Positions 1 through 8,355 are shown, numbered from the stretch's first letter. The stretch is DNA of 64,000 nt from Solibaculum mannosilyticum (GCF_015140235.1 NZ_AP023321.1:796501-860500), one strand, 5' to 3'. Numbers and translations are program-made. Notes: generated from the sequence alone by a model not told the origin.

Positions 1-699
1 GTGTTTGAAGGACCTTTGGATCTTTTGCTCCACCTGATCGCAAAACACAAGCTCAATATCAACGATATCCCCATCGCCCAACTGCTGGATCAGTATATGG
101 AGCACATTGAGGCCATGCAGCAGGCCGACTTGGATGTGGCCAGCGAGTTCATGGAGATGGCGGCCCGGCTTGTGTACATCAAGACAGCGTCGCTGCTGCC
201 GCGTCCGGAGGAGTCGGAACAGCTCAAACGAGAGCTGACCGGTCAGCTGTTGGAGTACCAAGCGGTGCAGGAAGCGGCGGCACAGTTGGGGGAGAAGGCA
301 CGGCAGTCAGGCGGATTTGATTTGGCGGAGCGTCCGGCTTTGGAATTGCCGATTGATCAGACCTATCGCCGTCAGCATTCGCCGGGCGTCCTGCGGGAGC
401 ATTATCTTCTGGCGGCCGGACGGGGGAAACGAAAGGTACCGCCGCCGGCAGAGGCATTTTCCGGCATCGTATCCAGAAAAATCGTATCGGTTTCCTCACG
501 GGTGGTGTTTGTGCTCAGACGCCTCTGGGGCGGTAAGCGCATGCCGATGGACGATTTGATTGGGGCATCCCGCAGCCGGTCGGAGATGGTGGCCACTTTT
601 TTGGCTATTTTAGAGCTCATCCGGAGCAAACGCATCGCCGTCGAAGAGAGCGGGGAGAACATGGTGCTGAAAGCGGACGGTGACGGAAGATGGAAATAA
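1..699 (+). CDS. scpA: Segregation and condensation protein A (5' end cut by window edge)
   Basis: ScpA is the kleisin subunit of the SMC-ScpAB condensin that organises and segregates the chromosome. The visible protein opens with FEGPLDLLLHLI, a conserved ScpA block normally preceded by about ten residues, so the GTG at base 1 is probably an internal valine codon and the true start lies before the window. The C-terminal winged-helix part, expected to contact the SMC head, is present up to the stop. It overlaps scpB by 10 bases, the usual scpAB arrangement. Identification is confident; the start is missing. Confidence 0.93.
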   Translation: MFEGPLDLLLHLIAKHKLNINDIPIAQLLDQYMEHIEAMQQADLDVASEFMEMAARLVYIKTASLLPRPEESEQLKRELTGQLLEYQAVQEAAAQLGEKARQSGGFDLAERPALELPIDQTYRRQHSPGVLREHYLLAAGRGKRKVPPPAEAFSGIVSRKIVSVSSRVVFVLRRLWGGKRMPMDDLIGASRSRSEMVATFLAILELIRSKRIAVEESGENMVLKADGDGRWK

Positions 700-1271
700 A
701 AAAGTTGCAGGCCGGTATTGAAGCCATCCTGTTTGCCAGCGGCGAAGGGGTGACAGTGGCCCGTTTGAGCGAGGCGTTGGAGGCCGACAAACAGACGATA
801 ATGCGTCTGATCCAGCAGCTTTCCGATCGGTTGGATGCTGAAGAAAGCGCCCTTTGTATCATCAAAACAGACGATGAGGTTCAGATGTGCGCCCGCAGCC
901 AGTATATGCCCGTCATCCGCCGGGCTTTGGAGATCAAGCGAAACGCCCCGCTTTCCCAGGCGGCTATGGAGGTGCTGGCGGTGGTGGCCTACAATCAGCC
1001 GGTGACCAAAGCCTTTGTGGAGCAGGTGCGCGGTGTGGACTGTGCAGGAGTTGTCAACAGCCTGACCGCCAAGGGACTTCTGGAGGAGAAAGGACGGCTG
1101 GAGCTTCCGGGACGCCCGCTGGTGTATGGGACGACCTCCCATTTCCTCCGATGCTTTGGCCTGCAAAGCCTCAGTGATCTTCCGCCCCTGCCGCGTCAGG
1201 AGGGAGATCCACAGCCGCAGGAAGACGACGGATTCCAGGACGGACAAACCGACGTCAGTGACATTGGATAG
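690..1271 (+). CDS. scpB: Segregation and condensation protein B
   Basis: ScpB dimerises and binds the linker of ScpA in the SMC condensin complex. The 193-aa product has the usual family length and tandem winged-helix layout. The conserved segment ending in NQPVTKAFVEQVRGVD lies in the second winged helix. The tail after about residue 165 is acidic and proline/glutamine-rich and is probably disordered. The ATG lies inside the end of scpA, which suggests translational coupling. Confidence 0.95.
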   Translation: MEIKKLQAGIEAILFASGEGVTVARLSEALEADKQTIMRLIQQLSDRLDAEESALCIIKTDDEVQMCARSQYMPVIRRALEIKRNAPLSQAAMEVLAVVAYNQPVTKAFVEQVRGVDCAGVVNSLTAKGLLEEKGRLELPGRPLVYGTTSHFLRCFGLQSLSDLPPLPRQEGDPQPQEDDGFQDGQTDVSDIG

Positions 1272-1292
1272 CATCGAAAGGAGGAGGTCGAA

Positions 1293-1952
1293 GTGGGATG
1301 GTGGATCACATTGGCTGTACTGGCGGCCATCGTCCTGCTCTTTCTCCTGCCGGTGACCGTCACAGTGGAAGCGAGGCAGCCGGGAAATATTCGAGCTAAA
1401 ATCGGTTATCTGTTTTTTTCTTTTCAGTTCCCAAAAGAGCAAAAAAAGAAGAAAAAAACGGGTTCTCAGAAACAACCTTCCACCCAGGAGGAACCGGAGG
1501 GAAATGCTTTTGGGAAACTTCTAAAGGACCGTCCCCTCAGCGAGACGGCGACTTTGCTGAAAAATCTTCTCCAGCAGGTTGGGAAAGCGGTCCGGCTGAT
1601 CCTGAAAAATGTGAAAGTAACTCACCTTTGCTTTGACATGGCGGTGGCAGGGGAGGACGCCGCCGATACAGCCGTTCAATATGGAAAAACCTGTGCGGCG
1701 GTGTATTCGGCCTTTGCCGTGGTGTGCAATGCGGTGAAGGTGACGGGCATCCGGGAATTTGCCATTATCCCGGATTTTGCAGAGGGGGCTAAGACGCGGT
1801 TTTATCTTGCCGCACACATACGCGTCAAACTCTTCATTTTACTGGCAGCCGGGGTGGGATTCCTCGCCCGGTTCCTCATAGCTACGACCAAACAAAAAAT
1901 GACCATGGCCTTGGGCCAAACCACACAGGAAAAGGCGGTGCAATCAAAATGA
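1293..1952 (+). CDS. DUF2953 membrane-associated protein
   Basis: The 219-aa product starts with one hydrophobic segment (about residues 2-20, rich in L, V and A) and then has a charged Lys/Gln-rich stretch around residues 45-65. This fits the DUF2953 family, which in Clostridia commonly sits directly before gerW/ytfJ. A second hydrophobic stretch lies near residues 175-195. The family has no proven function. The next gene starts in a 4-base ATGA overlap, so the two are probably co-translated, which hints at a sporulation or envelope role. The GTG start is preceded by AGGAGG. Confidence 0.75.
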   Translation: MGWWITLAVLAAIVLLFLLPVTVTVEARQPGNIRAKIGYLFFSFQFPKEQKKKKKTGSQKQPSTQEEPEGNAFGKLLKDRPLSETATLLKNLLQQVGKAVRLILKNVKVTHLCFDMAVAGEDAADTAVQYGKTCAAVYSAFAVVCNAVKVTGIREFAIIPDFAEGAKTRFYLAAHIRVKLFILLAAGVGFLARFLIATTKQKMTMALGQTTQEKAVQSK

Positions 1953-2344
1953 GCGAACATCCTATTCAAGGTATGATGGAGACCACCATGAAGAAAATCC
2001 GGGAAATGGTGGATGCCAACACCATCATCGGCAATCCTATCACATCTCCGGACGGAAGCGTACTGATCCCGGTATCCAAGGTATCCTATGGCTTTGGCGC
2101 GGGAGGCAGTGATTTCCCCTCCAAAACACAAAAAGATCTGTTTGGCGGCGGCACCGGCATGGGTGTGACCATCACGCCGGTGGCCTTTATCGTGCTGCAA
2201 AACGGCGAGACGAGAATGCTCCAGTTGGCCAGCGGCGATGATACCGCATCCAACGTGGTAAAATTGGTGCCGGAGCTGTTCGACAAGGTATCTAATTTGT
2301 TCCAAAAGGATAAAAAGGAGAAGGACATTTCTCCTGACCTGTGA
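1949..2344 (+). CDS. ytfJ: GerW/YtfJ-family sporulation protein
   Basis: The YtfJ (GerW) family is found in endospore formers and is linked in Bacillus to germination, where it is needed for activity of the SleB lytic enzyme. The 131-aa protein shows family hallmarks: an N-terminal MMETTMKKIREMVDANTIIG segment, a central ISPDGSVLIPVSKVSYGFG-like block (here TSPDG), then a Gly-rich GGGTGMGVTITPVAF motif. It overlaps the DUF2953 gene by 4 bases. Its presence is one of several signs that this genome encodes sporulation. Confidence 0.9.
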   Translation: MSEHPIQGMMETTMKKIREMVDANTIIGNPITSPDGSVLIPVSKVSYGFGAGGSDFPSKTQKDLFGGGTGMGVTITPVAFIVLQNGETRMLQLASGDDTASNVVKLVPELFDKVSNLFQKDKKEKDISPDL

Positions 2345-2356
2345 AAATAAAAGCAG

Positions 2357-2395
2357 CCACCTGCATATAGATAGGCGAGGCAGGTGGTTGTTTTG
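2357..2395 (+). promoter_or_regulatory. Hairpin that covers the dacF ribosome binding site / terminator-like
   Basis: CCACCTGC (2357-2364) can pair perfectly with GCAGGTGG (2380-2387), and the second arm is followed by TTGTTTT. The structure therefore looks like an intrinsic terminator after ytfJ. Its 3' arm also contains AGGTGG, the only plausible ribosome binding site for the TTG start at 2393. Read-through transcripts would have the dacF site sequestered. Pairing is seen directly; regulation is inferred. Confidence 0.6.
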
Positions 2396-3553
2396 CGTAA
2401 AATTTTAGCGGTCATGATGACGGTGGTTCTGTTGGCAATGGCATGCCCTGTACCGGTTGGAGGACAGGAGGCGGTTCCGCCTACCGTGTCGGCCCGCGGG
2501 GCGGTGCTCATGGAATGCAGTACCGGACGGGTGCTCATGGCAGTCAATGAAAAAGAGCATCTGGCTATGGCCAGCACGACCAAGATCATGACGGCGCTGC
2601 TCACTCTGGAACTGGGCGATCCCAAGGAGGAGATCACCGTCACCGATGAGATGGTCCGGGTGGAGGGCACCGCCATGGGACTTCGAGCCGGTGACACCGT
2701 CAATATGGAAAGCCTTGCAGTGGGTATGTTGCTCCCGTCGGGCAACGATGCGGCTATGGCGGCGGCCATCACATTGGGAGGATCCCTGGAAGGGTTTGCC
2801 CAACTGATGAATGAACGGGCCCAGGAAATCGGGTGCGAAGACACCAATTTTGTCACACCCTCCGGGCTGGATGCGGAAGAACATTACTCCTGCGCCTACG
2901 ACATGGCCCTAATCGCCCGGGAAGCCATGAAAAACCCGACCTTTGCCAGCATCGCAAGTTCTAAAACAGCCAAGGCAACCTTTGGCAATCCGCCTCAGGA
3001 AAGGACGTTGTCCAATCACAACCGGTTGCTCCGGATGTACGATGGCGCTATCGGGGTGAAGACTGGGTTTACCAAAAAGGCGGGACGATGCTTAGTGTCC
3101 TGTGCAGAACGGGATGGCGTCCGTCTGATTGCAGTCACCCTCAACGACGGCAACGACTGGAAGGATCACGGGGCTATGTTTGACTATGGGTTTTCGCTCC
3201 TGTCGACGCAGTCCCTGCCTCCGGTGCCCGACATCACGTTGCCGGTTGTGGGCGGGAATGAACAAAGTCAGTTGTTGCGGGTGGTGGCCCAGGATGTGCC
3301 GTCCGCTACCCTGCTTCCGGACGAATTCGATCAGCTGGAACGTACCATTCAGTTACCCCGATTTGTGTACGCGCCGGTGAAGGTGGGGGATCTGCTGGGT
3401 AAGGCGGTGTATACCTTAAACGGCCAGCCGGTGGCGCAGACCGACCTCATTGCCGCCGAAGGTGTCGAGTACGAACCGCCCAAGTCGGCTTGGGAGAAGT
3501 TCTGCGGCTTTTGGCAATGGATCTGGGACGGCATTGCAGGTCTTTTTTCATGA
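2393..3553 (+). CDS. dacF: D-alanyl-D-alanine carboxypeptidase (DacF-type, peptidase S11)
   Basis: A penicillin-binding DD-carboxypeptidase that trims the terminal D-Ala from peptidoglycan stem peptides outside the membrane. A signal peptide (hydrophobic VMMTVVLLAMA) leads the protein. The three catalytic motifs are present: STTK about residues 61-64, SGN about 116-118 and KTG about 223-225. A C-terminal beta domain and an amphipathic tail ending IWDGIAGLFS would hold it on the membrane, as in DacA/DacF. I chose TTG 2393 over GTG 2384 because AGGTGG sits 7-8 bases before it and GTG 2384 falls inside that site. Neighbouring ytfJ suggests, but does not prove, a spore-cortex role. Confidence 0.9.
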   Translation: MRKILAVMMTVVLLAMACPVPVGGQEAVPPTVSARGAVLMECSTGRVLMAVNEKEHLAMASTTKIMTALLTLELGDPKEEITVTDEMVRVEGTAMGLRAGDTVNMESLAVGMLLPSGNDAAMAAAITLGGSLEGFAQLMNERAQEIGCEDTNFVTPSGLDAEEHYSCAYDMALIAREAMKNPTFASIASSKTAKATFGNPPQERTLSNHNRLLRMYDGAIGVKTGFTKKAGRCLVSCAERDGVRLIAVTLNDGNDWKDHGAMFDYGFSLLSTQSLPPVPDITLPVVGGNEQSQLLRVVAQDVPSATLLPDEFDQLERTIQLPRFVYAPVKVGDLLGKAVYTLNGQPVAQTDLIAAEGVEYEPPKSAWEKFCGFWQWIWDGIAGLFS

Positions 3554-3734
3554 TAATCCACGGCGGATGCAGGAGTAACCATGTGTGTCCGTCGTTACAT
3601 AACTATAGATCATAGAAGACGGCTCAAGTAGAGTCGTCTCTTAAAAACATTGTTCGAGCTTCTTTGAAAGATGCTTGGATGGAAGGTAAAAAAGTGAGGA
3701 TACAGCCCAACGACTGATACAAGGGGGATGACAG

Positions 3735-4499
3735 TTGAAACAGGAACAGATTCGATTGCAGAAGTATTTGGCCGACCGGGGCGTGGCATCCCGGCGGAAG
3801 GCGGAGGAACTGATCCAACAGGGGATGGTCAAGGTCAATGGACGTCCGGTCAAGCTGGGGGATAAGGTCAATCCCGCCCGGGATTTGGTGACGGTGGGCG
3901 GCAAAAGGGTGACGGCTGTCAAGGAAAAGCCGTGCTACATTATGCTGTATAAGCCCAGGGGATATGTCACCACCCTCAGCGATGAGATGGATCGCCGTTG
4001 TGTGGCCGATCTGGTCAAGGATGTAGGAAAACGGGTGTATCCCGTGGGACGGCTAGACCGGGAATCAGAGGGCATGCTGCTTTTGACCAACGACGGCGCC
4101 TTTGCCCAGTCCATCACCCATCCGTCCAACCACGTGCCCAAGACCTACCGTGTGACGGTGCGCCCCGGCATCACCGAGGAGCAGATTGACAGGCTGACCA
4201 CCGGCGTTGAAATCGACGGCCGCAAGACCATGCCCGCCCAGGTGACCTTGCTCACTGAGGAGGAAGGACGGGCGGTGCTGAGCATCGTTATCCAGGAGGG
4301 ACGCAATCGCCAGATCCGCAAGATGTGCGAGGCTGTGGGACTGGAAGTGGCCCGTCTCAAACGCACCGCCATTGGACAACTGCGTCTCGGCATGCTCAAA
4401 CCGGGAAAATGGCGTTATTTGCGTCCCGAGGACTTGCAGCGTCTGATGCCGGGAATGCAGACGGCGTCCGGCGGACGTCCTCAGCGGCGCAGGAGGTGA
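3735..4499 (+). CDS. rluB: RluB/RsuA-family 16S/23S rRNA pseudouridine synthase
   Basis: Converts a specific uridine of ribosomal RNA to pseudouridine. The N-terminus is an S4 RNA-binding domain (residues about 4-60, with RLQKYLADRGVASRRKAEEL). The catalytic domain carries GRLDRESEGMLLLTND, whose aspartate is the catalytic residue of the RsuA/RluB class. The 254-aa length is normal. The start is TTG at 3735 after GGGGGATG. The next gene follows by 6 bases. The exact target base cannot be told from sequence; RluB is the usual name in this context. Confidence 0.9.
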   Translation: MKQEQIRLQKYLADRGVASRRKAEELIQQGMVKVNGRPVKLGDKVNPARDLVTVGGKRVTAVKEKPCYIMLYKPRGYVTTLSDEMDRRCVADLVKDVGKRVYPVGRLDRESEGMLLLTNDGAFAQSITHPSNHVPKTYRVTVRPGITEEQIDRLTTGVEIDGRKTMPAQVTLLTEEEGRAVLSIVIQEGRNRQIRKMCEAVGLEVARLKRTAIGQLRLGMLKPGKWRYLRPEDLQRLMPGMQTASGGRPQRRRR

Positions 4500-4505
4500 T
4501 CGGAG

Positions 4506-4865
4506 ATGCTGGAACTGTTGCCGGTCACCAAAGAGGACGAGCTTCAAAAACTGCTCCAGGAAGAACAGGTTTCTTCAGACGCCCAGGCGTTGGTCGCATG
4601 GGAGAGAGGCCGGATGCTGGGATGTATCACCTTCCAGGTGGAGGGGGAAACGGCCGAACTTTTGACCATCCGCTGGGAGGACGATATAGGGCTGTTGGAC
4701 GGCATGGTCCGGGCCACGGCCGCTTTGTGCTATGAACAGGGCGCACGGTGCATCCAGTGCAGGGATGCGGCGTGGGAATCCCGGATGAAAATGGTGGGAT
4801 TTGCCAAAAAGGACGGCGTCATGCTGGCAGAGCTGCCAGAATATTTTCAAAAATGCAAAAGTTAG
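4506..4865 (+). CDS. Small hypothetical protein, possibly a reduced GNAT-like fold
   Basis: I do not recognise this 119-aa protein with certainty. It has an alternating pattern (LVAWERGRMLGCITFQVEGETAEL, here abbreviated by position 32-55) followed by a helix and a second strand near the C-terminus (MKMVGFAKKDGVMLAEL). That resembles the core of a GNAT acetyltransferase, but no clear acetyl-CoA loop is visible. It lies 6 bases after rluB with AGGAGG ten bases before its ATG, so it is in the same transcript. It is followed by a new promoter and so ends this transcription unit. Confidence 0.55.
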   Translation: MLELLPVTKEDELQKLLQEEQVSSDAQALVAWERGRMLGCITFQVEGETAELLTIRWEDDIGLLDGMVRATAALCYEQGARCIQCRDAAWESRMKMVGFAKKDGVMLAELPEYFQKCKS

Positions 4866-4886
4866 AAAAAAGTCGCAAGGATTCCC

Positions 4887-4915
4887 TTGTTAGATGCTTG
4901 ACAATATAGTATAAT
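4887..4915 (+). promoter_or_regulatory. Predicted sigma-A promoter of the carboxyltransferase operon
   Basis: TTGTTA (4887-4892) and TATAAT (4910-4915) are 17 bases apart. An overlapping TTGACA at 4899 is too close to the same -10 to serve. The site lies 56 bases before the first gene of the biotin operon. Confidence 0.65.
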
Positions 4916-4970
4916 TAAATTTGATTTCGCCAAATAGGATGGTTCTTTGGCAAGAAATGGAGGAACCAAG

Positions 4971-6269
4971 ATGAGCTTGGAAAGCGGACGAAAAATATTG
5001 TCGGAAAAACGGGCGGGAATGGGTGAATCCCCGGCCAGAAAACGACTGGAAAAATTGTTTGACCAGGGGACCTTCCTGGAGTTGGATGGACTTGCCGCAA
5101 AAGAAGTGGTGACCGGATTCGGCTCGGTGGATGGAGCCCCCGCTTATGCGTTTGCCCAGGACAGCACCGTCAACGGCGGCGCAATCGGCCGTGCACAGGC
5201 CGAAAAAATCGCCAAGGTGTATGACCTGGCAATCAAAACCGGCGCACCTGTCGTCGGTGTGTACGATTCTCACGGCGCTTATCTGAAGGAAGGCGCCGAC
5301 ATGATGGCCGCCCTGGGCGATCTGGTGATGAAAGCCAGCCGTCTGTCGGGCGTGGTGCCGCAGATCTCTTTGATCGCCGGCGTATGCGGCGGATCAGCTG
5401 CCCTGATGGCGTCCATGGCCGACCTGGTGGTCAAAAGTGATAAGGGTGAGCTGTTCCTCACCGCCCACGAGGAGGCTGAAAAGGCAGCCGGTGTGGTGCA
5501 CGTGGAGGCCGAAAATGAAGAGGATGCCATCGCTTCGGTGCGCAGCCTCATCAATCTGCTGCCCATCAACAACCTGAGCATTGCCCCTGTGGCCGACGCC
5601 GCTGAAGCAACCGGCAGCGAAGGCTTGGAATCGGTGGTGGACGCCGGTTCTATGGTGGAACTGCTGGACGGCTTTGGCGACAACGTCACCGCAGGTCTTG
5701 CACGTGTGGCAGGCAACGCCGCCGTTGTAGCCGATATCCACGGCCAACTGGACGCCGATTCCAGCGTAAAATTAGCTCGTATGGTCCGCATGGCCGATGC
5801 GTTCTCTTTGCCGGTGGTAACGCTGGTGGACTGCGAAGGCTTTGACACCGTGCGCGAGGCCGCCAAGGTGGCTCATACTTATGCTGAGGCTACGACTCCC
5901 AAGGTGACGGTTATCACCGGCGCTGCCGTAGGCGCCGCCTATATGGCGTTGGCAGGCAAGGCCGCCGGTGCCGATGTCGTATTCGCATGGCCTCAGGCCG
6001 TGGTTTCAGCCATGAAGCCGGAAGCCGCTGTGGAGGTTCTGTGGAACGATAAACTGGCCCAGATGAAGGATCCGCTGAAAGAGCGCGCTCAGCTGGTGCA
6101 GGAATACAAAGACACCGAGGCTACCCCCTTTGACGCTGCGGAGGCAGGCTATATTGAAAATGTCATCGAGCCCGCCGAGACCCGCGCAAACGTGGTCGCC
6201 GCTCTGGATATGCTGGCTGGCAAACGGGTCGCTACCCTGCCCCGCAAGCATTCCAACATGCCGCTGTAA
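4971..6269 (+). CDS. Acyl-CoA carboxyltransferase subunit (MmdA/PccB/12S-like), short form
   Basis: Crotonase-fold carboxyltransferase that moves a carboxyl group between biotin and an acyl-CoA. The N-half motifs align with PccB/MmdA: ARKRLEKLFDQGTFLEL, then VVTGFGSVDGAPAYAFAQD and the STVNGGAIGRAQAEKI block. The C-half resembles the biotin-binding lobe. At 432 aa it is clearly shorter than the roughly 510-aa PccB/MmdA family. The oxyanion-hole segment, usually DSGGAR, reads DSHGAY (near residue 100). The ATG at 4971 follows GGAGG by 8 bases. Next come the biotin carrier and the pyruvate/oxaloacetate carboxyltransferase, so the three may form a transcarboxylase. The acyl-CoA substrate is unknown, and the altered motif makes even this activity uncertain. 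Confidence 0.75.
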   Translation: MSLESGRKILSEKRAGMGESPARKRLEKLFDQGTFLELDGLAAKEVVTGFGSVDGAPAYAFAQDSTVNGGAIGRAQAEKIAKVYDLAIKTGAPVVGVYDSHGAYLKEGADMMAALGDLVMKASRLSGVVPQISLIAGVCGGSAALMASMADLVVKSDKGELFLTAHEEAEKAAGVVHVEAENEEDAIASVRSLINLLPINNLSIAPVADAAEATGSEGLESVVDAGSMVELLDGFGDNVTAGLARVAGNAAVVADIHGQLDADSSVKLARMVRMADAFSLPVVTLVDCEGFDTVREAAKVAHTYAEATTPKVTVITGAAVGAAYMALAGKAAGADVVFAWPQAVVSAMKPEAAVEVLWNDKLAQMKDPLKERAQLVQEYKDTEATPFDAAEAGYIENVIEPAETRANVVAALDMLAGKRVATLPRKHSNMPL

Positions 6270-6304
6270 AAAGATCTTGTTGATACGATAGAGGAGGCTT
6301 TCTC

Positions 6305-6706
6305 ATGAAAAATCTTAGAATTACCGTTAATGGACAGGCCTATGACGTTCAGGTGGAAGAGTTGGCCGCTGGCGCCGCCCCCGCTCCTGTAGCTGCTCCG
6401 GCTCCCGCTCCCGCAGCGGTGCCCGCCCCTGCCGCAGCTGCCCCGGCCCCCGCTCCGGCTGCCGCCCCTGCTCCTGCCGCAGCTCCCGCCGGCGCTGAGA
6501 TCATTTCGTCCCCCATGCCCGGCACCATCCTGGATATCAGAGTGAAGCCCGGCGACAATGTGAAGAAGGGCGACATCCTGGTCATCCTGGAAGCCATGAA
6601 GATGGAGAATGAAATCATGGCTCCCCACGACGCCGTCGTGGCCAGCGTCATGGTCAGCAAAGGCGAAAACGTCGATTCCGGCAAAGAGTTGGTATCGCTC
6701 CAGTAA
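6305..6706 (+). CDS. Biotin carboxyl carrier protein (1.3S / OadC-like)
   Basis: Carries the covalently bound biotin that shuttles carboxyl groups between the two carboxyltransferases encoded on either side. The C-terminal biotinyl domain has the EAMKMEN motif, with the biotinylated lysine at residue 99. Residues about 20-62 are an almost pure Ala/Pro linker, typical of carrier domains that must swing. The 133-aa length fits the methylmalonyl-CoA decarboxylase gamma / transcarboxylase 1.3S type. No biotin carboxylase gene is nearby, so the carboxyl donor is expected to be another acid and not bicarbonate plus ATP. Confidence 0.92.
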   Translation: MKNLRITVNGQAYDVQVEELAAGAAPAPVAAPAPAPAAVPAPAAAAPAPAPAAAPAPAAAPAGAEIISSPMPGTILDIRVKPGDNVKKGDILVILEAMKMENEIMAPHDAVVASVMVSKGENVDSGKELVSLQ

Positions 6707-6730
6707 CTTTGGGAAAAAGAGGTGCTCAAT

Positions 6731-8125
6731 TTGGCTAAGGTTAAAATTACCGAAACCGTCTTGCGTGATGCCCATCAGTCCTTGATCGCGACACGTATGA
6801 CCACAGAAGAAATGATCCCCATTCTCGAAGTGCTGGACGACATCGGTTTCCATTCCCTGGAATGCTGGGGTGGCGCTACCTTTGATGCTTGTCTTCGCTT
6901 TTTGAATGAAGATCCCTGGGAGAGACTGCGCATTATCCGCAAGAAGGCTCCCAAGACCAAACTACAGATGCTGTTCCGCGGCCAGAATATGCTGGGCTAT
7001 CGCCACTATGCCGACGACGTGGTGGAGTACTTTGTCCAGAAATCGGTGGCCAACGGCATCGATATCCTCCGCATCTTTGACGCTTTGAACGACGTCCGCA
7101 ACCTGCGGACCTCCATCAAGGCCGCCAAGAAGGAGGGTGCTCACGCCCAGGTGGCCATTTCCTATACCACCGGCGACGTGTTCACCGACGACTACTATGT
7201 AAAATACGCTAAGGTTCTGGAGTCGGAAGGCGCCGATTCCATTTGCCTGAAGGATATGGCCGGTCTCCTGACCCCCTATGCCACTTATAATCTGGTTAAG
7301 GCGCTGAAGAAGGCTGTCAAGATCCCGATCCAGATCCACTCTCACTATACTTCGGGTCTGGCTTCCATGGTGATGCTCAAGGCCATCGAAGCCGGCGCCG
7401 ATGTCATCGATACCGCCATTTCTCCGTTGGCTTTGGGTACGTCCCATCCGGCTACCGAGTCCATGGTGGCGGCGCTCAAGGGCACCGAGTACGACACCGG
7501 CTTGGATCTCAACAAGCTCAACAAGGTGCGCGAATACTTCCAGCCCCTGCGTGAGAAGTACATTCAGAGCGGCCTGCTCAACACCAAGATGTTGGGCGTG
7601 GACGCCAATACCCTGCTCTACCAGGTTCCCGGCGGAATGCTGTCCAACCTGGTGTCTCAGCTCAAGCAGGCTGGCCGTGAGGATCAGCTGGAGGAAGTGT
7701 TGGCCGAGGTGCCGCGCGTCCGTGCCGACGCGGGCTATCCGCCTCTGGTTACCCCGTCCTCCCAGATCGTGGGTACGCAGGCGGTGTTCAACGTCATCAA
7801 CGGCGAACGCTATAAGATGTGCACCAAGGAATTCAAGGGCATTGTCCGCGGCGAATACGGCGCCACTCCTGTGCCGATTTCCGAGGAATTCCGCAAGAAG
7901 ATTATCGGCGACGAAGAGGTCATCACCTGCCGTCCCGCCGACAAGCTCCAGCCTGAGCTGGACAAGCTGCGCGAGGAATGCAGCCAGTGGATCGAGCAGG
8001 AAGAGGACGTGCTGTCTTATGCCCAGTTCGGCCAGGTTGCAATCAAATTCTTTGAGCAGCGCCGCAACAAAAAGTATGGCATTGACGGCCATGTTGATAT
8101 GGAGAAAAAAGTTCATCCCGTGTAA
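6731..8125 (+). CDS. oadA: Pyruvate/oxaloacetate carboxyltransferase (OadA / transcarboxylase 5S-like)
   Basis: TIM-barrel carboxyltransferase acting on the oxaloacetate/pyruvate pair. Family signatures are TVLRDAHQSLIATRM near the N-terminus, LKDMAG with the lysine expected to be carbamylated, and HSHYTSG giving the metal-binding histidines. It has no fused biotinyl domain; the separate carrier lies just upstream. I prefer TTG 6731 (8 bases after AGAGG) to GTG 6722, which overlaps that site. No membrane-bound OadB/MmdB beta subunit is encoded here, so a soluble transcarboxylase is favoured over a sodium-pumping decarboxylase, though a beta subunit elsewhere would change that. Confidence 0.88.
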   Translation: MAKVKITETVLRDAHQSLIATRMTTEEMIPILEVLDDIGFHSLECWGGATFDACLRFLNEDPWERLRIIRKKAPKTKLQMLFRGQNMLGYRHYADDVVEYFVQKSVANGIDILRIFDALNDVRNLRTSIKAAKKEGAHAQVAISYTTGDVFTDDYYVKYAKVLESEGADSICLKDMAGLLTPYATYNLVKALKKAVKIPIQIHSHYTSGLASMVMLKAIEAGADVIDTAISPLALGTSHPATESMVAALKGTEYDTGLDLNKLNKVREYFQPLREKYIQSGLLNTKMLGVDANTLLYQVPGGMLSNLVSQLKQAGREDQLEEVLAEVPRVRADAGYPPLVTPSSQIVGTQAVFNVINGERYKMCTKEFKGIVRGEYGATPVPISEEFRKKIIGDEEVITCRPADKLQPELDKLREECSQWIEQEEDVLSYAQFGQVAIKFFEQRRNKKYGIDGHVDMEKKVHPV

Positions 8126-8195
8126 AAAGGGTTGCGGGAAGAGCGCCTGGACAGTGGATGTTGTTTCACTTGTCCGGGGATGATGCAAAAGAAGT

Positions 8196-8237
8196 GGGCC
8201 GCCGCCTGGTTGATCAGGATAGGGCGGCCTTTTCTTT
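8196..8237 (+). terminator. Intrinsic terminator of the carboxyltransferase operon
   Basis: GGCCGCC (8197-8203) pairs with GGCGGCC (8223-8229) and is followed by TTTTCTTT. It closes the three-gene biotin operon before the yicC promoter. Confidence 0.8.
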
Positions 8238-8288
8238 GGCTTTATGAGATGTGCATAACCAGTGGTGACGGCCGGATGGGGGATTTGG

Positions 8289-8317
8289 TTGACAGACGGT
8301 CTGGAACCCTGTAAAAT
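8289..8317 (+). promoter_or_regulatory. Predicted sigma-A promoter of the yicC-thiN operon
   Basis: TTGACA (8289-8294) and TAAAAT (8312-8317) with a 17-base spacer, 38 bases before yicC. No other strong promoter or terminator was seen until after thiN, so this may drive about 13 kb of genes. Confidence 0.7.
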
Positions 8318-8355
8318 AAACGGTAGAAACTAGAAGGAACGGTAGGTCGAAGCTT

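Noticed and set aside
402-1475. A 357-codon minus-strand open frame over scpA/scpB
   Set aside because: It lies fully antisense to two well-recognised genes, has no family likeness and no ribosome site; long antisense frames are expected in GC-rich codons.
3554-3734. Hairpin AGACGGCTC/GAGTCGTCT (about 3617-3640) as terminator of dacF
   Set aside because: The stem is real but no T-run follows it, so I did not call a terminator; the gap otherwise shows nothing clear.
6962-8188. A 408-codon minus-strand open frame over the oadA-like gene
   Set aside because: Antisense shadow of a conserved gene; His/Leu/Gln-rich composition is a reverse-complement artefact.
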